Assembly (NCBI GenBank): GCA_003552275.1 | Contig: PUKL01000146.1 | Span: forward strand, 1-35,248 | Length of the DNA stretch: 35,248 nt | Direction: 5' to 3' | Source: Mollicutes bacterium | GTDB lineage: Bacteria; Bacillota_I; Bacilli_A; Izemoplasmatales; Izemoplasmataceae | Shown here: one piece after another, positions 23,482 to 31,894 of the stretch | Layout: each line of letters opens with the position of its first letter | Position numbering within the stretch: position 1 is the first letter of the stretch | Made by a program: the position numbers and the translations under genes | The notes under the pieces: generated by a model | The model's input: only the letters and a program-made list of their open reading frames with translations | The model's database searches: none | Told to the model about the DNA's origin: nothing

Positions 23482-24441
23482 ATGGCAACGTACAGTGGCG
23501 AGAAAGTGAAAATGTTCGCGTTGAGTGCCAATCCGAAACTCGCACAGGAAATTTCCGACTTCACGAAGATCCCATTGAGCAAATGCGATCTCAAGCGCTT
23601 TGCCGACGGGGAGATCGGAGTGGACATCGAAGAGACGGTCCGTGGTCATCAAGTCTTCATCATCCAATCCACACAACCGCCGGTCAATGAGCACATCATG
23701 GAATTGTTGGTCATGATCGACGCCGTGCGTCGTGCTTCGGCCAAGACCGTCAATGTGGTCATGCCTTATTACGGTTATTCCCGTCAAGACAGGAAGTCCG
23801 CAGCCAGACAACCCATATCCGCGAAGCTTGTAGCCAATCTGATCGAGACGGCGGGCGCCGACCGGGTCATATCGATGGATCTCCATGCCGGCCAGATCCA
23901 AGGATTCTTCGACATCCCGATCGACAATTTCTTCGGCATGCCCATCTTGGTCGATTATCTCCGGGAGACCCTCGATGAGAACAACATCGTCATCGTATCC
24001 CCCGACCACGGCGGTGCGGCGCGAGCCCGGCTCCTCGGCAACGCCATGCACGCACCCATCGCCATCATCGACAAGAGCCGTCCGAAACCGAACCAGGCCG
24101 AGGTGATGAACATTGTCGGGGATGTGGCCGGAAAGACCGCCATCATCATCGACGACCTGATCGACACCGCGGGGACCATCGGTATCGCCGCCGAAGCCTT
24201 GACGGATGCCGGTGCCATCCAAGTCTATGCCGCCTGTACGCATCCCGTCTTCTCCCATCCGGCCATCGAAAGGATCAACCGCAGCGGCATCAAGAAGATC
24301 ATCTGCACGAACACCATCCAGCTCAGGGAAGACCAACAATCCGACAAAGTCGTGCAGCTTTCCGTCGCACCCCTCTTGGGTCAGGGAATCTTGAACATAT
24401 TACAGGACAAGCCCCTCTCCGACCTGTTCGAACCGCATTGA
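23482..24441 (+). CDS. prs: Ribose-phosphate pyrophosphokinase
   Basis: [64 protein letters not shown] loop. Confidence 0.96.
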   Translation: MATYSGEKVKMFALSANPKLAQEISDFTKIPLSKCDLKRFADGEIGVDIEETVRGHQVFIIQSTQPPVNEHIMELLVMIDAVRRASAKTVNVVMPYYGYSRQDRKSAARQPISAKLVANLIETAGADRVISMDLHAGQIQGFFDIPIDNFFGMPILVDYLRETLDENNIVIVSPDHGGAARARLLGNAMHAPIAIIDKSRPKPNQAEVMNIVGDVAGKTAIIIDDLIDTAGTIGIAAEALTDAGAIQVYAACTHPVFSHPAIERINRSGIKKIICTNTIQLREDQQSDKVVQLSVAPLLGQGILNILQDKPLSDLFEPH

Positions 24442-24469
24442 CAAAAGCGGTCCACAGCCTAGATTGGAC

Positions 24470-24503
24470 AATGTCCGCAGACTGCCGACAGTCTGCGGAC
24501 ATT
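24470..24503. terminator. Perfect 15-bp palindromic hairpin between convergent prs and RDD gene (probable bidirectional terminator)
   Basis: AATGTCCGCAGACTG-CCGA-CAGTCTGCGGACATT; abuts the stop codon of the minus-strand RDD gene; flanking T-run weak. Confidence 0.6.
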
Positions 24504-24504
24504 C

Positions 24505-25185
24505 TTATTTCTTCCAAGGGTCGCGTTTGTCGTATTCGTAGAGGAAGTCGTCTTTGCGGTCGATGGTCTCTTTGGCGGCCCAATCCTCTTTGCGGAGATC
24601 GGGTTCGATCATCTCCCAAGAAGGCTCGAAGTTTTCATCCACGATTCGGGTCTTGGCAAGCCGGTCATGCGGACCACGGGCATCGCGCCCGAAGACAATC
24701 ATGAACATACCGGCCAGGACAACCGTGTAGAAGAGTGTCCCCACGGAGCCCGTGAGCAGGGTGTAGATGTAGGGGTCGATGAGAATCGTCAGTGACAACG
24801 GGGTGACGGCATATATCCCCCATAGCATGATCGCCCTCAACATATGTTTCAACACGGAAGGGTTCCTTCCCCGTTCATCCACGACTTTCACGCCCATGAG
24901 CGATTTACCGAGGGTCTTTCCGTCTTTGATCCAGGGGACATAGGCGTAGTAGAGAATACCGACGATCACCCCGAGAAGCGCCGATACGATCGTGTAGGCG
25001 GCAAATGCGGCGGTGATCTCGTCCTCGATACCGATGTCGCCTTCCACAATCCAATTGATGAACGCTTCCCAACCGATGATGGGAATCGTGAGTTGCAGAC
25101 TCAACGACCAGAGTGTCTGAAAAAGGACAAAATCGAAGAAAGCGGCGAATAAGCGTCTGAATACGAGCATTCCGTTGTTTTCCAT
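24505..25185 (-). CDS. RDD-family membrane protein
   Basis: MENNGMLVFRRLFAAFFDFVLFQTLW...WIKDGKTLGKSLMGVKVVDERGR; RDD-type Arg/Asp pattern in TM1 and G-K-T/S-L/G-K motif. ATG 25185 follows GGAGGTGAGG. Confidence 0.85.
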   Translation of the reverse strand: MENNGMLVFRRLFAAFFDFVLFQTLWSLSLQLTIPIIGWEAFINWIVEGDIGIEDEITAAFAAYTIVSALLGVIVGILYYAYVPWIKDGKTLGKSLMGVKVVDERGRNPSVLKHMLRAIMLWGIYAVTPLSLTILIDPYIYTLLTGSVGTLFYTVVLAGMFMIVFGRDARGPHDRLAKTRIVDENFEPSWEMIEPDLRKEDWAAKETIDRKDDFLYEYDKRDPWKK

Positions 25186-25231
25186 GATATCCTCACCTCC
25201 ATTGCGGATCATTGTGTGGAGACACCGCGAG

Positions 25232-25259
25232 TTGACAAACGGCGTTTATGCATTATAAT
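25232..25259 (+). promoter_or_regulatory. Sigma-A-type promoter for the asnS T-box transcript
   Basis: TTGACA 25232-25237, 16-nt spacer, TATAAT 25254-25259. Confidence 0.8.
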
Positions 25260-25267
25260 TTAGTTAT

Positions 25268-25487
25268 GACAGATACAAATCGATGATCGGACACTTCGTC
25301 CGGCTCCCTCATCGAAGCGATTCCGGGACGGTGAGAGCCGGAAATGAAAGTCGGGCGAGAAACACCGGGAGAGATGGAAGAATCGAGTAGACCCATCCGT
25401 ATGCTTGCGTTAAAAGCGAGAGTGCTCTTTGAAACAAGGTGGTACCGCGGAAATCTTTCGTCCTTGAGCGCAAGGGCGTTTTTTTGT
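25268..25487 (+). ncRNA. T-box leader (asnS), with terminator
   Basis: AAGGTGGTACCGCGG (25436-25450); GAGAGTGCTCTTTGAAAC upstream; candidate specifier AAC (Asn) at 25361-25363 in GAGAAACACC; terminator CGTCCTTGAGCGCAAGGGCGTTTTTTT. Confidence 0.92.
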
Positions 25488-25506
25488 AAAAAGAGGAGGA
25501 ATGACC

Positions 25507-26892
25507 ATGGATATGACCGTTCGGAGACTGGTCGAAACCCACGATGAACACGCCGGAAAAGAAGTGGTGTTGAAGGGATGGGTGCGGAATCATCGCGCCC
25601 AGAAGGCTTTCGGTTTCATCAACGTGAACGACGGGACCTGTTTTGAGACGATCCAAGTCGTCTATGAAGAGGGTCTGACCGAAGACTTCGCACTGATCCG
25701 CAAGGTGCGCACCGGTGCCGCCGTTGAAGTTGCCGGCGAGGTCGTTTTGACACCACAGAGGGCGCAACCTTTCGAAATCAAAGCGCGCACCGTGCGAATC
25801 ATCGGGGATTCGCCCGAGGACTATCCGTTGCAGCCGAAACGACATTCAAGGGAGTTTTTGCGTAAACACGCCCATCTCAGAGGAAGGACGAACCTATTCA
25901 CCGCGGTGTTCCGGATCCGGAGCCTCCTCACGCACGCCATCCATGAGTTCTTCCAAAGTCGTGACTTCCTCCATCTGGCAAGCCCCATCATCACCGCGAG
26001 CGATGCGGAAGGAGCCGGGGAGATGTTCCGGGTGACGACGCTCACCCCCGAAACGATCAAAAAACAGGGCCGGGATATCGACTATACGGAAGACTTCTTC
26101 GGTAAGAAGACCAATCTGACCGTTTCCGGACAGTTGCAGGCCGAAGCCTTCGCTCAGGCTTTTCGGGCCGTCTACACCTTCGGACCGACCTTCCGTGCGG
26201 AAAAATCCCACACATCGACGCATGCTTCCGAGTTCTGGATGGTCGAGCCCGAAGTCGCATTCGCGGATCTCGACGACATCATGGAACTCTCCGAGGACAT
26301 GGTCAAAGAAATCATCGGTTACGTCCTCAAGCACGCCGAACGAGAGATGGCCTTCCTCGACCGTTTCGTCGAGAAGGGGCTCATCAAGAAACTCGAAGAG
26401 ATTGTCAACAGTGAATTCCACAAGGTGACGCACAAGGAGGCGGTCGCGATTCTGACCGATGCGGATTCCGCCTTCGACACCCCTCCCGAGCAGGGAGGAG
26501 ACCTCGCCACCGAGCATGAGAAAGCTTTGGTGGAGCATTTCGGCGGGCCCGTGTTCGTGACGGACTGGCCCAAAGACATCAAAGCCTTCTACATGCGTTT
26601 GAACGAAGATGAAGAGACCGTCGCCGCTTGCGACCTCCTCGTGCCCGGAGCCGGCGAGATTATCGGCGCATCCCAGCGTGAGGAGCGTCATGACATCCTG
26701 CAAAAGAGGATGCGGGCGATGGGGGTGGACGAGGACGAACTCGCATGGTATCTGGAGTTGCGTCGTTACGGTAGTGTGCCCCATGCGGGCTTCGGTCTCG
26801 GCTTCGACCGGATGCTCATGTACATCACGGGTGTGAAGAACATCCGCGATGTGATACCGTTCCCGAGAACGCCGAAGAACTGTGCGTTTTGA
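25507..26892 (+). CDS. asnS: Asparaginyl-tRNA synthetase
   Basis: VVLKGWVRNHRAQKAFGFINVNDGTCFETIQVV (OB fold); TFRAEKSHTSTHASEFWMVEPEVAF; GVKNIRDVIPFPRTPKNCAF C-terminus. ATG 25507 preferred over 25501 by ribosome-site spacing. Confidence 0.95.
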   Translation: MDMTVRRLVETHDEHAGKEVVLKGWVRNHRAQKAFGFINVNDGTCFETIQVVYEEGLTEDFALIRKVRTGAAVEVAGEVVLTPQRAQPFEIKARTVRIIGDSPEDYPLQPKRHSREFLRKHAHLRGRTNLFTAVFRIRSLLTHAIHEFFQSRDFLHLASPIITASDAEGAGEMFRVTTLTPETIKKQGRDIDYTEDFFGKKTNLTVSGQLQAEAFAQAFRAVYTFGPTFRAEKSHTSTHASEFWMVEPEVAFADLDDIMELSEDMVKEIIGYVLKHAEREMAFLDRFVEKGLIKKLEEIVNSEFHKVTHKEAVAILTDADSAFDTPPEQGGDLATEHEKALVEHFGGPVFVTDWPKDIKAFYMRLNEDEETVAACDLLVPGAGEIIGASQREERHDILQKRMRAMGVDEDELAWYLELRRYGSVPHAGFGLGFDRMLMYITGVKNIRDVIPFPRTPKNCAF

Positions 26893-26925
26893 AAAAGTGC
26901 CCTGGAAGCCCCAGGGCACTTTTCT
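26893..26925. terminator. Bidirectional terminator between asnS and SPFH gene
   Basis: AAAAAGTGCCCTGGAAGCCCCAGGGCACTTTTCTT: A-run and T-run flank the stem. Confidence 0.85.
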
Positions 26926-27927
26926 TCATTGTTTCTTCGCGCTTTCCTTCTTCTCTTCGAGTGATTGCTTGGTCTTGTCGGAAAGCTTGGGTTTGGGAGT
27001 GGTCTCGAAGGCTTCGGCGAGTGTGGACGCCATACCGACCATGCCTTGCATGTCGGAGGGGATGACGAGTTTCGTGGCTTGACCTTCGGCGACCTTCTCC
27101 ATGGCTTTGTAAGCCTCGAGGCGCAGGAACGCTTCGTCGGCTCCGGCGGCCTTGATGAGTTCGATACCCTTCGAAGTCGCTTTTTGGACTTTCAGGATCG
27201 CTTCCGCTTGACCTTCGGCTTCGAGTATACGGGTCTGTTTCTCACCGTCGGCGGCGAGGATGCGTGCCTCTTTCTCACCTTCGGCATTCAGGATGGCCGA
27301 ACGTTTGTTACCTTCGGCGATGAGGATGGACTGACGTTTCTCCCGCTCAGCGCGCATTTGTTTCTCCATCGCTTCCCGGATGTCCTTGGGCGGGATGATG
27401 TTCTTGACTTCGACGCGGTTGATCTTGATGCCCCAGGGGTCCGTCGCTTCGTCGAGGATCGTCCGGATTTTCTCGTTGATGTAGTCGCGGGAGGTCAGCG
27501 ATTCGTCTAGTTCGAGGTCACCGATGATGTTCCGGAGTGTGGTCGAGGTGATGTTCTCGATCGCCTTGATCGGATAGTTCACCCCATAGGTGTAGAGTTT
27601 CGGGTCGGTGATCTGGAAGAAGACGACGGTGTCGATCTGCATGGTGACGTTGTCCTTGGTGATGACGGGTTGCGGATCGAAGTCGACGACTTGCTCCTTA
27701 ATCGAGACCTTCAGTTTCACCCGGTCGATGAAGGGGATGAGGAAATGGATACCGACATCCCAGGTGGTGTAGTATCCGCCGAGTCGCTCGACGATGAAGC
27801 GGTTGGCCTGGGTGACGATGGTGAAACGGGTGGCGACATAGATGAGCAAGATGACGACAACAGCAATGACCAGTATAATACCGATGGTGCCTCCGGTAAC
27901 CAATATGGTGCCGATGGTGCTTGCCAT
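26926..27927 (-). CDS. SPFH/Band 7 (stomatin/QmcA-like) membrane protein
   Basis: 333 aa; N-terminal TM, FIVERLGGYYTTWDVGIHFLIPFIDRV, IKEQVVDFDPQPVITKDNVTMQIDTVVFFQITDP, AEG-rich coiled coil. Confidence 0.94.
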   Translation of the reverse strand: MASTIGTILVTGGTIGIILVIAVVVILLIYVATRFTIVTQANRFIVERLGGYYTTWDVGIHFLIPFIDRVKLKVSIKEQVVDFDPQPVITKDNVTMQIDTVVFFQITDPKLYTYGVNYPIKAIENITSTTLRNIIGDLELDESLTSRDYINEKIRTILDEATDPWGIKINRVEVKNIIPPKDIREAMEKQMRAEREKRQSILIAEGNKRSAILNAEGEKEARILAADGEKQTRILEAEGQAEAILKVQKATSKGIELIKAAGADEAFLRLEAYKAMEKVAEGQATKLVIPSDMQGMVGMASTLAEAFETTPKPKLSDKTKQSLEEKKESAKKQ

Positions 27928-28003
27928 GTAAATCCTCCTTTTTGAATGGAATTATCTTCTTGGAATCTATGCGGTTCATCCCGGAAGAAGATGATCCGGG
28001 GTA

Positions 28004-28600
28004 TCAGATGGGATAGGGCACATCCTCCAAGATCACCCGGTTGCCGGAGATGCGATCCCGCAGGGTCTTTCGCTCTTGTGTGAAGGAAATGAGGAGAAAA
28101 TCGAGCCAGATGCCGAAGGAAGCCGTGAAGAACCAGAAGAATCCTTTCCAGAGGACTTCCCGCATGAAGAGCGTCCACCAGTTCACTCTTCCCCCGAGTT
28201 CGATCTTCAACCATTTTCTGCCGAAAGTGCGGCCTTTCATCAAGCCTTGATAGATGTAGTTACCCACGACCCAGCCGAAATAGAAATAGAGGAATGTGGA
28301 CATGAGGTAGGGGATGACGGCGGCATAGGCCTCGTTATATTCGTCTTCGAGTTCCTGCCGGTCTCTGTCGAAATCCTCCCGGGTGTAGGTTTCGTCCTCT
28401 TCCAGACGTTTTCTGAGGGCGTCGCGCTCGTCCCTGAGCTCGCCGGCCGCATACGGCCAATCACTCATGCTTTCATCGTAGCCGGTGAATTCACGGATGG
28501 TGCCGTCGACGAATATGCGGAACACGGTGAACACCAAGGAGATGATGATGACGAAGTCGACCATGAAGCTGGCGATACGGCGGAAAGTTCCCGCTGTCAT
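28004..28600 (-). CDS. RDD-family membrane protein with charged insertion
   Basis: 198 aa; RRIASFMVDFVIIISLVF and GLMKGRTFGRKWLKIELGGRVNWWTLFMREVLWK; adjacent to NfeD and SPFH genes. Confidence 0.82.
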   Translation of the reverse strand: MTAGTFRRIASFMVDFVIIISLVFTVFRIFVDGTIREFTGYDESMSDWPYAAGELRDERDALRKRLEEDETYTREDFDRDRQELEDEYNEAYAAVIPYLMSTFLYFYFGWVVGNYIYQGLMKGRTFGRKWLKIELGGRVNWWTLFMREVLWKGFFWFFTASFGIWLDFLLISFTQERKTLRDRISGNRVILEDVPYPI

Positions 28601-29037
28601 ACTTTCACCACGATGAGTTTGGCTCCCTCGATGGCGAGGATTTCAACCTTGTCATCGACTTGGATCGTCTCCGTTCCCGACGATATGGCCGTCCAATATT
28701 TCCCCTCGACCCGGACCTCGCCCCGTTCACCCGGGGGAATCTCCTGGGTGCAGATGGCGATCTTTCCGACGAGTCTGTCGACATTCGTACCGACGATGTT
28801 GGTGCGGAAATATTTTTTGGCCAGCGGACGGACGCTTAGAATCAAAAACAGGCTGGAACCTAGGAAAACACCGAACTGTACGCCCGTTCCCACACCGACG
28901 ATGGCCAGGATGAAAGAGACCACGGCACCGATGCTGAACCATAGACTCGTGAGGTCCAACGTCACGACCTCGATGAATGCCGCTATGATGATGACCGAGA
29001 ACCAGACGACAATCATGATGATTTGCATTGTTTCCAT
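28597..29037 (-). CDS. NfeD-like membrane protein (TM segments plus C-terminal OB-like domain)
   Basis: METMQIIMIVVWFSVIIIAAFIEVVTLDLTSLWFSIGAVVSFILAIVG; C-terminal LVGKIAICTQEIPPGERGEVRVEGKYWTAISSGTETIQVDDKVEILAIEGAKLIVVKV. Confidence 0.9.
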   Translation of the reverse strand: METMQIIMIVVWFSVIIIAAFIEVVTLDLTSLWFSIGAVVSFILAIVGVGTGVQFGVFLGSSLFLILSVRPLAKKYFRTNIVGTNVDRLVGKIAICTQEIPPGERGEVRVEGKYWTAISSGTETIQVDDKVEILAIEGAKLIVVKV

Positions 29038-29420
29038 CAGGAACCCTCCTCGACCTTGTTCAAATCGATGATAAGTGCTTTTTCTTCGGAACTCCAATTG
29101 GCTTTGAACTTCGGGGTATGGTTTGAAAGGTCCAGCCCCATAAGATCTGCGACATCTTGGACGAAACGCTTATTGCTGACCCGTGCATAGCTCGGGCGCA
29201 CGGTGATCTTGTGCCTTTTCTCATCGGGGATGGCGCCCCGCTGCCATTCTTGTTTCGTGACCGGCTTGATCGCGATGAGCTTGTTTTTACGATCCAACCC
29301 AAGAAGGACGCTGTAGGCGTTGTCGAAATGAGTACTGGCACTTTTGTTCAGGGTGATGTTGGTATCATAGAGTGTGGCAATTCCCTCACGAGGTTTACGG
29401 GAAATCCATTCAAAACTCAT
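29037..29420 (-). CDS. Uncharacterised protein, first gene of the NfeD-RDD-SPFH operon
   Basis: 127 aa ORF with promoter upstream; stop overlaps NfeD start (TGATG type); no family recognised. Confidence 0.8.
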   Translation of the reverse strand: MSFEWISRKPREGIATLYDTNITLNKSASTHFDNAYSVLLGLDRKNKLIAIKPVTKQEWQRGAIPDEKRHKITVRPSYARVSNKRFVQDVADLMGLDLSNHTPKFKANWSSEEKALIIDLNKVEEGS

Positions 29421-29450
29421 TGATGACCACCTCCTGGTGTGTGCGCTTCA

Positions 29451-29479
29451 ATTATATACCACATTTCAACGATATTCAA
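29451..29479 (-). promoter_or_regulatory. Sigma-A-type promoter for the unknown-NfeD-RDD-SPFH operon
   Basis: Minus strand TTGAAT (29479-29474), 17-nt spacer, TATAAT (29456-29451). Confidence 0.7.
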
Positions 29480-29582
29480 GAAAATACAGTCTGATTATAA
29501 AAAATTACAATAAAGTGGGCTGGTCACGGTTGTACGAACGGGACGATTGGCTTATAGTATAACGTGTTTTGAGGTGATTTGC

Positions 29583-30386
29583 ATGTCAAAAGCCCTTGAT
29601 GTTCAAAAAGATGTGGTGAAGAAACATCGGCGGGAGCTTTGGTCGAAATTTGTGCGGGCGGTCCGCCAGTTCAACCTCATCGAAGAAGGCGATCGTATCG
29701 CCGTCGCCATGAGTGGCGGCAAAGACTCCCTGCTCATGGCGGTCATGATGAAAGAACTGCTTCGTCATCCTCTTGTCGGCTTCGAGGTGGTGTTCATCGT
29801 CATGGATCCCGGATACAACCGCGAACATCTCGATCAAATCGAGCAGAACGCGGCCGACTTGGATATCGATATCCAAGTGGAGCATAAACGGGTCTTTGAT
29901 GTCGTGCAGGAAAAAGCCCCCGACAATCCTTGTTTTCTCTGTGCCCGCATCCGGAGGGGTGTCCTCTACACCTTGGCGGAAAAGCACGGTTGCAACAAGC
30001 TCGCTTTGGGCCACCATTTCGACGATGTGATAGAGACGACGCTTTTGAACCTGTTCTATTCGGGCACGTTCAAGACGATGCTTCCGAAAGTGCGTTCGCA
30101 AAACTATGAGGACATGCATCTCATCCGTCCGCTCTTTTTCGTCCGGGAAAAAGAGATTGAGAAACTCATGCGCCGTCAGGGATTGAAGACCTTGGACTGC
30201 GCCTGTCCCCTCGGGTCGGAGTCGAAAGATTCCATACGCGAAGAGATGAAAAGGGTGTTGGCGGAATTGAAAAAACACAACAAAGACGTCGAAAAGTGTG
30301 TATTCCGCGCCGCCGACAACGTCAATTTAGACTATGTGCTGGGGTGGGAGAAAGACGGCAGGAAACACCGCTTCGATGAAGAATAG
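29583..30386 (+). CDS. TtcA-like PP-loop tRNA thiolase
   Basis: VAMSGGKDSLLMAV PP-loop; PCFLCARIRRGVLY CxxC; LGHHFDDVIETTLLNLFYSG; third Cys cluster DCACPLGSESKDSIREEM. Confidence 0.9.
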   Translation: MSKALDVQKDVVKKHRRELWSKFVRAVRQFNLIEEGDRIAVAMSGGKDSLLMAVMMKELLRHPLVGFEVVFIVMDPGYNREHLDQIEQNAADLDIDIQVEHKRVFDVVQEKAPDNPCFLCARIRRGVLYTLAEKHGCNKLALGHHFDDVIETTLLNLFYSGTFKTMLPKVRSQNYEDMHLIRPLFFVREKEIEKLMRRQGLKTLDCACPLGSESKDSIREEMKRVLAELKKHNKDVEKCVFRAADNVNLDYVLGWEKDGRKHRFDEE

Positions 30387-31736
30387 TCATTTTCCCAAGC
30401 AGAACTTGGAGAAGAGTTCGTCAAGAAGGGCCGTGTCCTTGCTTTCGCCGATGATGTCACCCAACGCTTCCCAAGCGTTTCGCACATCCACCGCGACCAA
30501 ATCGACGGGAACGAGCTCTTTCGCGGCTTTGACGGCGTCCGAGAGCATGCTTTCCGCCTGCCGCATCTTGGCGATGTGGCGGGCGTTCGAGAGGTAGGTC
30601 TCGCCCGCGACATCGAAATCCTCATGCAAGAACAGCTCCCGGATTTTCGCTTCTAGTTCGTCGATATTCGTGCCTTTGAGGGCACTGACCTGGATGCCGT
30701 CGTCGAACGTCCTGTCGATTTTGCTTTTGAGGTCGATTTTGTTGATGATGACGATCCTCTTCTTGTGTTCGGTCATCTCGAGGAGTCTTTCATCATCCCT
30801 CCTCAACGGCTCGTTGTTGTTGAGGACATAGAGGATGAGTTCCGCTTCCTCGATGATTCGCTGTGTCTTCTCTATACCGATTCTTTCGATGAGATCGTCG
30901 GAGTCGCGGATTCCCGCGGTGTCGAAGAGTTTCAAGACCACACCGCCGATGTTCATCTCGCCTTCGACAACATCACGCGTGGTGCCGTGGATTTCCGTGA
31001 CGATGGCCTTGTCCTCTCTGAGCAGAGCGTTCAGGATGCTCGATTTACCGACGTTGGGACGGCCGATGATCGCCGTCTTCACACCCTCCCTCAGGACTCT
31101 TCCGACCGAGGCTTTGTCGAGAAGGCCTTGCATGTCCGCACGCAACTGTTCCAGTCTGGGGAGAAGAACGTCGGTGGTCAACTCCTCCACATCGTCGTAT
31201 TCGGGATAATCGATATGGACCTCGATATGGGCGATGATGTCCATCAGACGTTCGCGCAGACCAACGACGAGTTCATAGATTCTACCGTCGAGGCCCTTGT
31301 TCGCCAGAGCGAGACCGTAGTCGCTTCTCGCTTCGACGATATCCATGACGCTTTCCGCCTGGGTGAGGTCGATACGTCCGTTCAAAAACGCTCTTTCCGT
31401 GAATTCACCGGGACGGGCGATCCGCGCGCCCTTGGCAAGGACGAGCTCGAGGATTTTCTTGGCGACATAGGCGCCACCGTGGCAGTTGATTTCCACCATG
31501 TCTTCCCGGGTGAAAGTCTTGGGAGCTTTGAACACGCTCAGAAGAACCTCGTCGAGCATCTCGTCTCCATCGACGATTCTACCGTAACGAATGGTGTGTG
31601 AAGGGGTCTTTTCCGGATCATTCCCCTTGAAAATGCTTTTGGCGATGGCCAAAGCATCATCGCCACTCATTCTCACGATATTTATCGCGCTTTTTCCCAA
31701 AGCCGTCGAAATGGCGGCAATCGTGTCTTTTTCCAT
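30387..31736 (-). CDS. mnmE: tRNA uridine-5-carboxymethylaminomethyl modification GTPase MnmE
   Basis: MEKDTIAAISTALGKSAINIVRMSG; GRPNVGKSSILNALL; DTAGIRDSDDLIERIGI; C-terminal FCLGK. Confidence 0.97.
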   Translation of the reverse strand: MEKDTIAAISTALGKSAINIVRMSGDDALAIAKSIFKGNDPEKTPSHTIRYGRIVDGDEMLDEVLLSVFKAPKTFTREDMVEINCHGGAYVAKKILELVLAKGARIARPGEFTERAFLNGRIDLTQAESVMDIVEARSDYGLALANKGLDGRIYELVVGLRERLMDIIAHIEVHIDYPEYDDVEELTTDVLLPRLEQLRADMQGLLDKASVGRVLREGVKTAIIGRPNVGKSSILNALLREDKAIVTEIHGTTRDVVEGEMNIGGVVLKLFDTAGIRDSDDLIERIGIEKTQRIIEEAELILYVLNNNEPLRRDDERLLEMTEHKKRIVIINKIDLKSKIDRTFDDGIQVSALKGTNIDELEAKIRELFLHEDFDVAGETYLSNARHIAKMRQAESMLSDAVKAAKELVPVDLVAVDVRNAWEALGDIIGESKDTALLDELFSKFCLGK

Positions 31737-31780
31737 GCTTATCACCCAAATTGATTATATCATAATCACCTGTTTTATAG

Positions 31781-31786
31781 TATAAT
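31781..31786 (+). promoter_or_regulatory. Candidate -10 for dnaX operon
   Basis: TATAAT at 31781-31786 in the mnmE/dnaX divergent region; -35 poor. Confidence 0.4.
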
Positions 31787-31894
31787 ACGGTATGAGCGGC
31801 CCGGGTTGCGTTCTCATTTTCATTTGTGTGTTTTTCGCGTTAGGCTCGAACCTGCCGGGGCCTTTGTGGGTATCTTCAAAACGAGGTGTTCATG

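Noticed and set aside
27980-28000. Hairpin CCCGGA-AGAAGATGA-TCCGGG between RDD and SPFH genes as a terminator
   Set aside because: No T-run on the transcribed strand and genes appear co-directional; at most a processing or attenuation hairpin.
31826-31875. tRNA-like T-arm (GGTTCGAGCC on the minus strand)
   Set aside because: No acceptor stem, anticodon arm or CCA context; isolated match.
31787-31891. SRP (4.5S/sc) RNA gene upstream of dnaX
   Set aside because: Position fits, but the conserved GGAAGGAAGCAGCC-type loop is missing on both strands.
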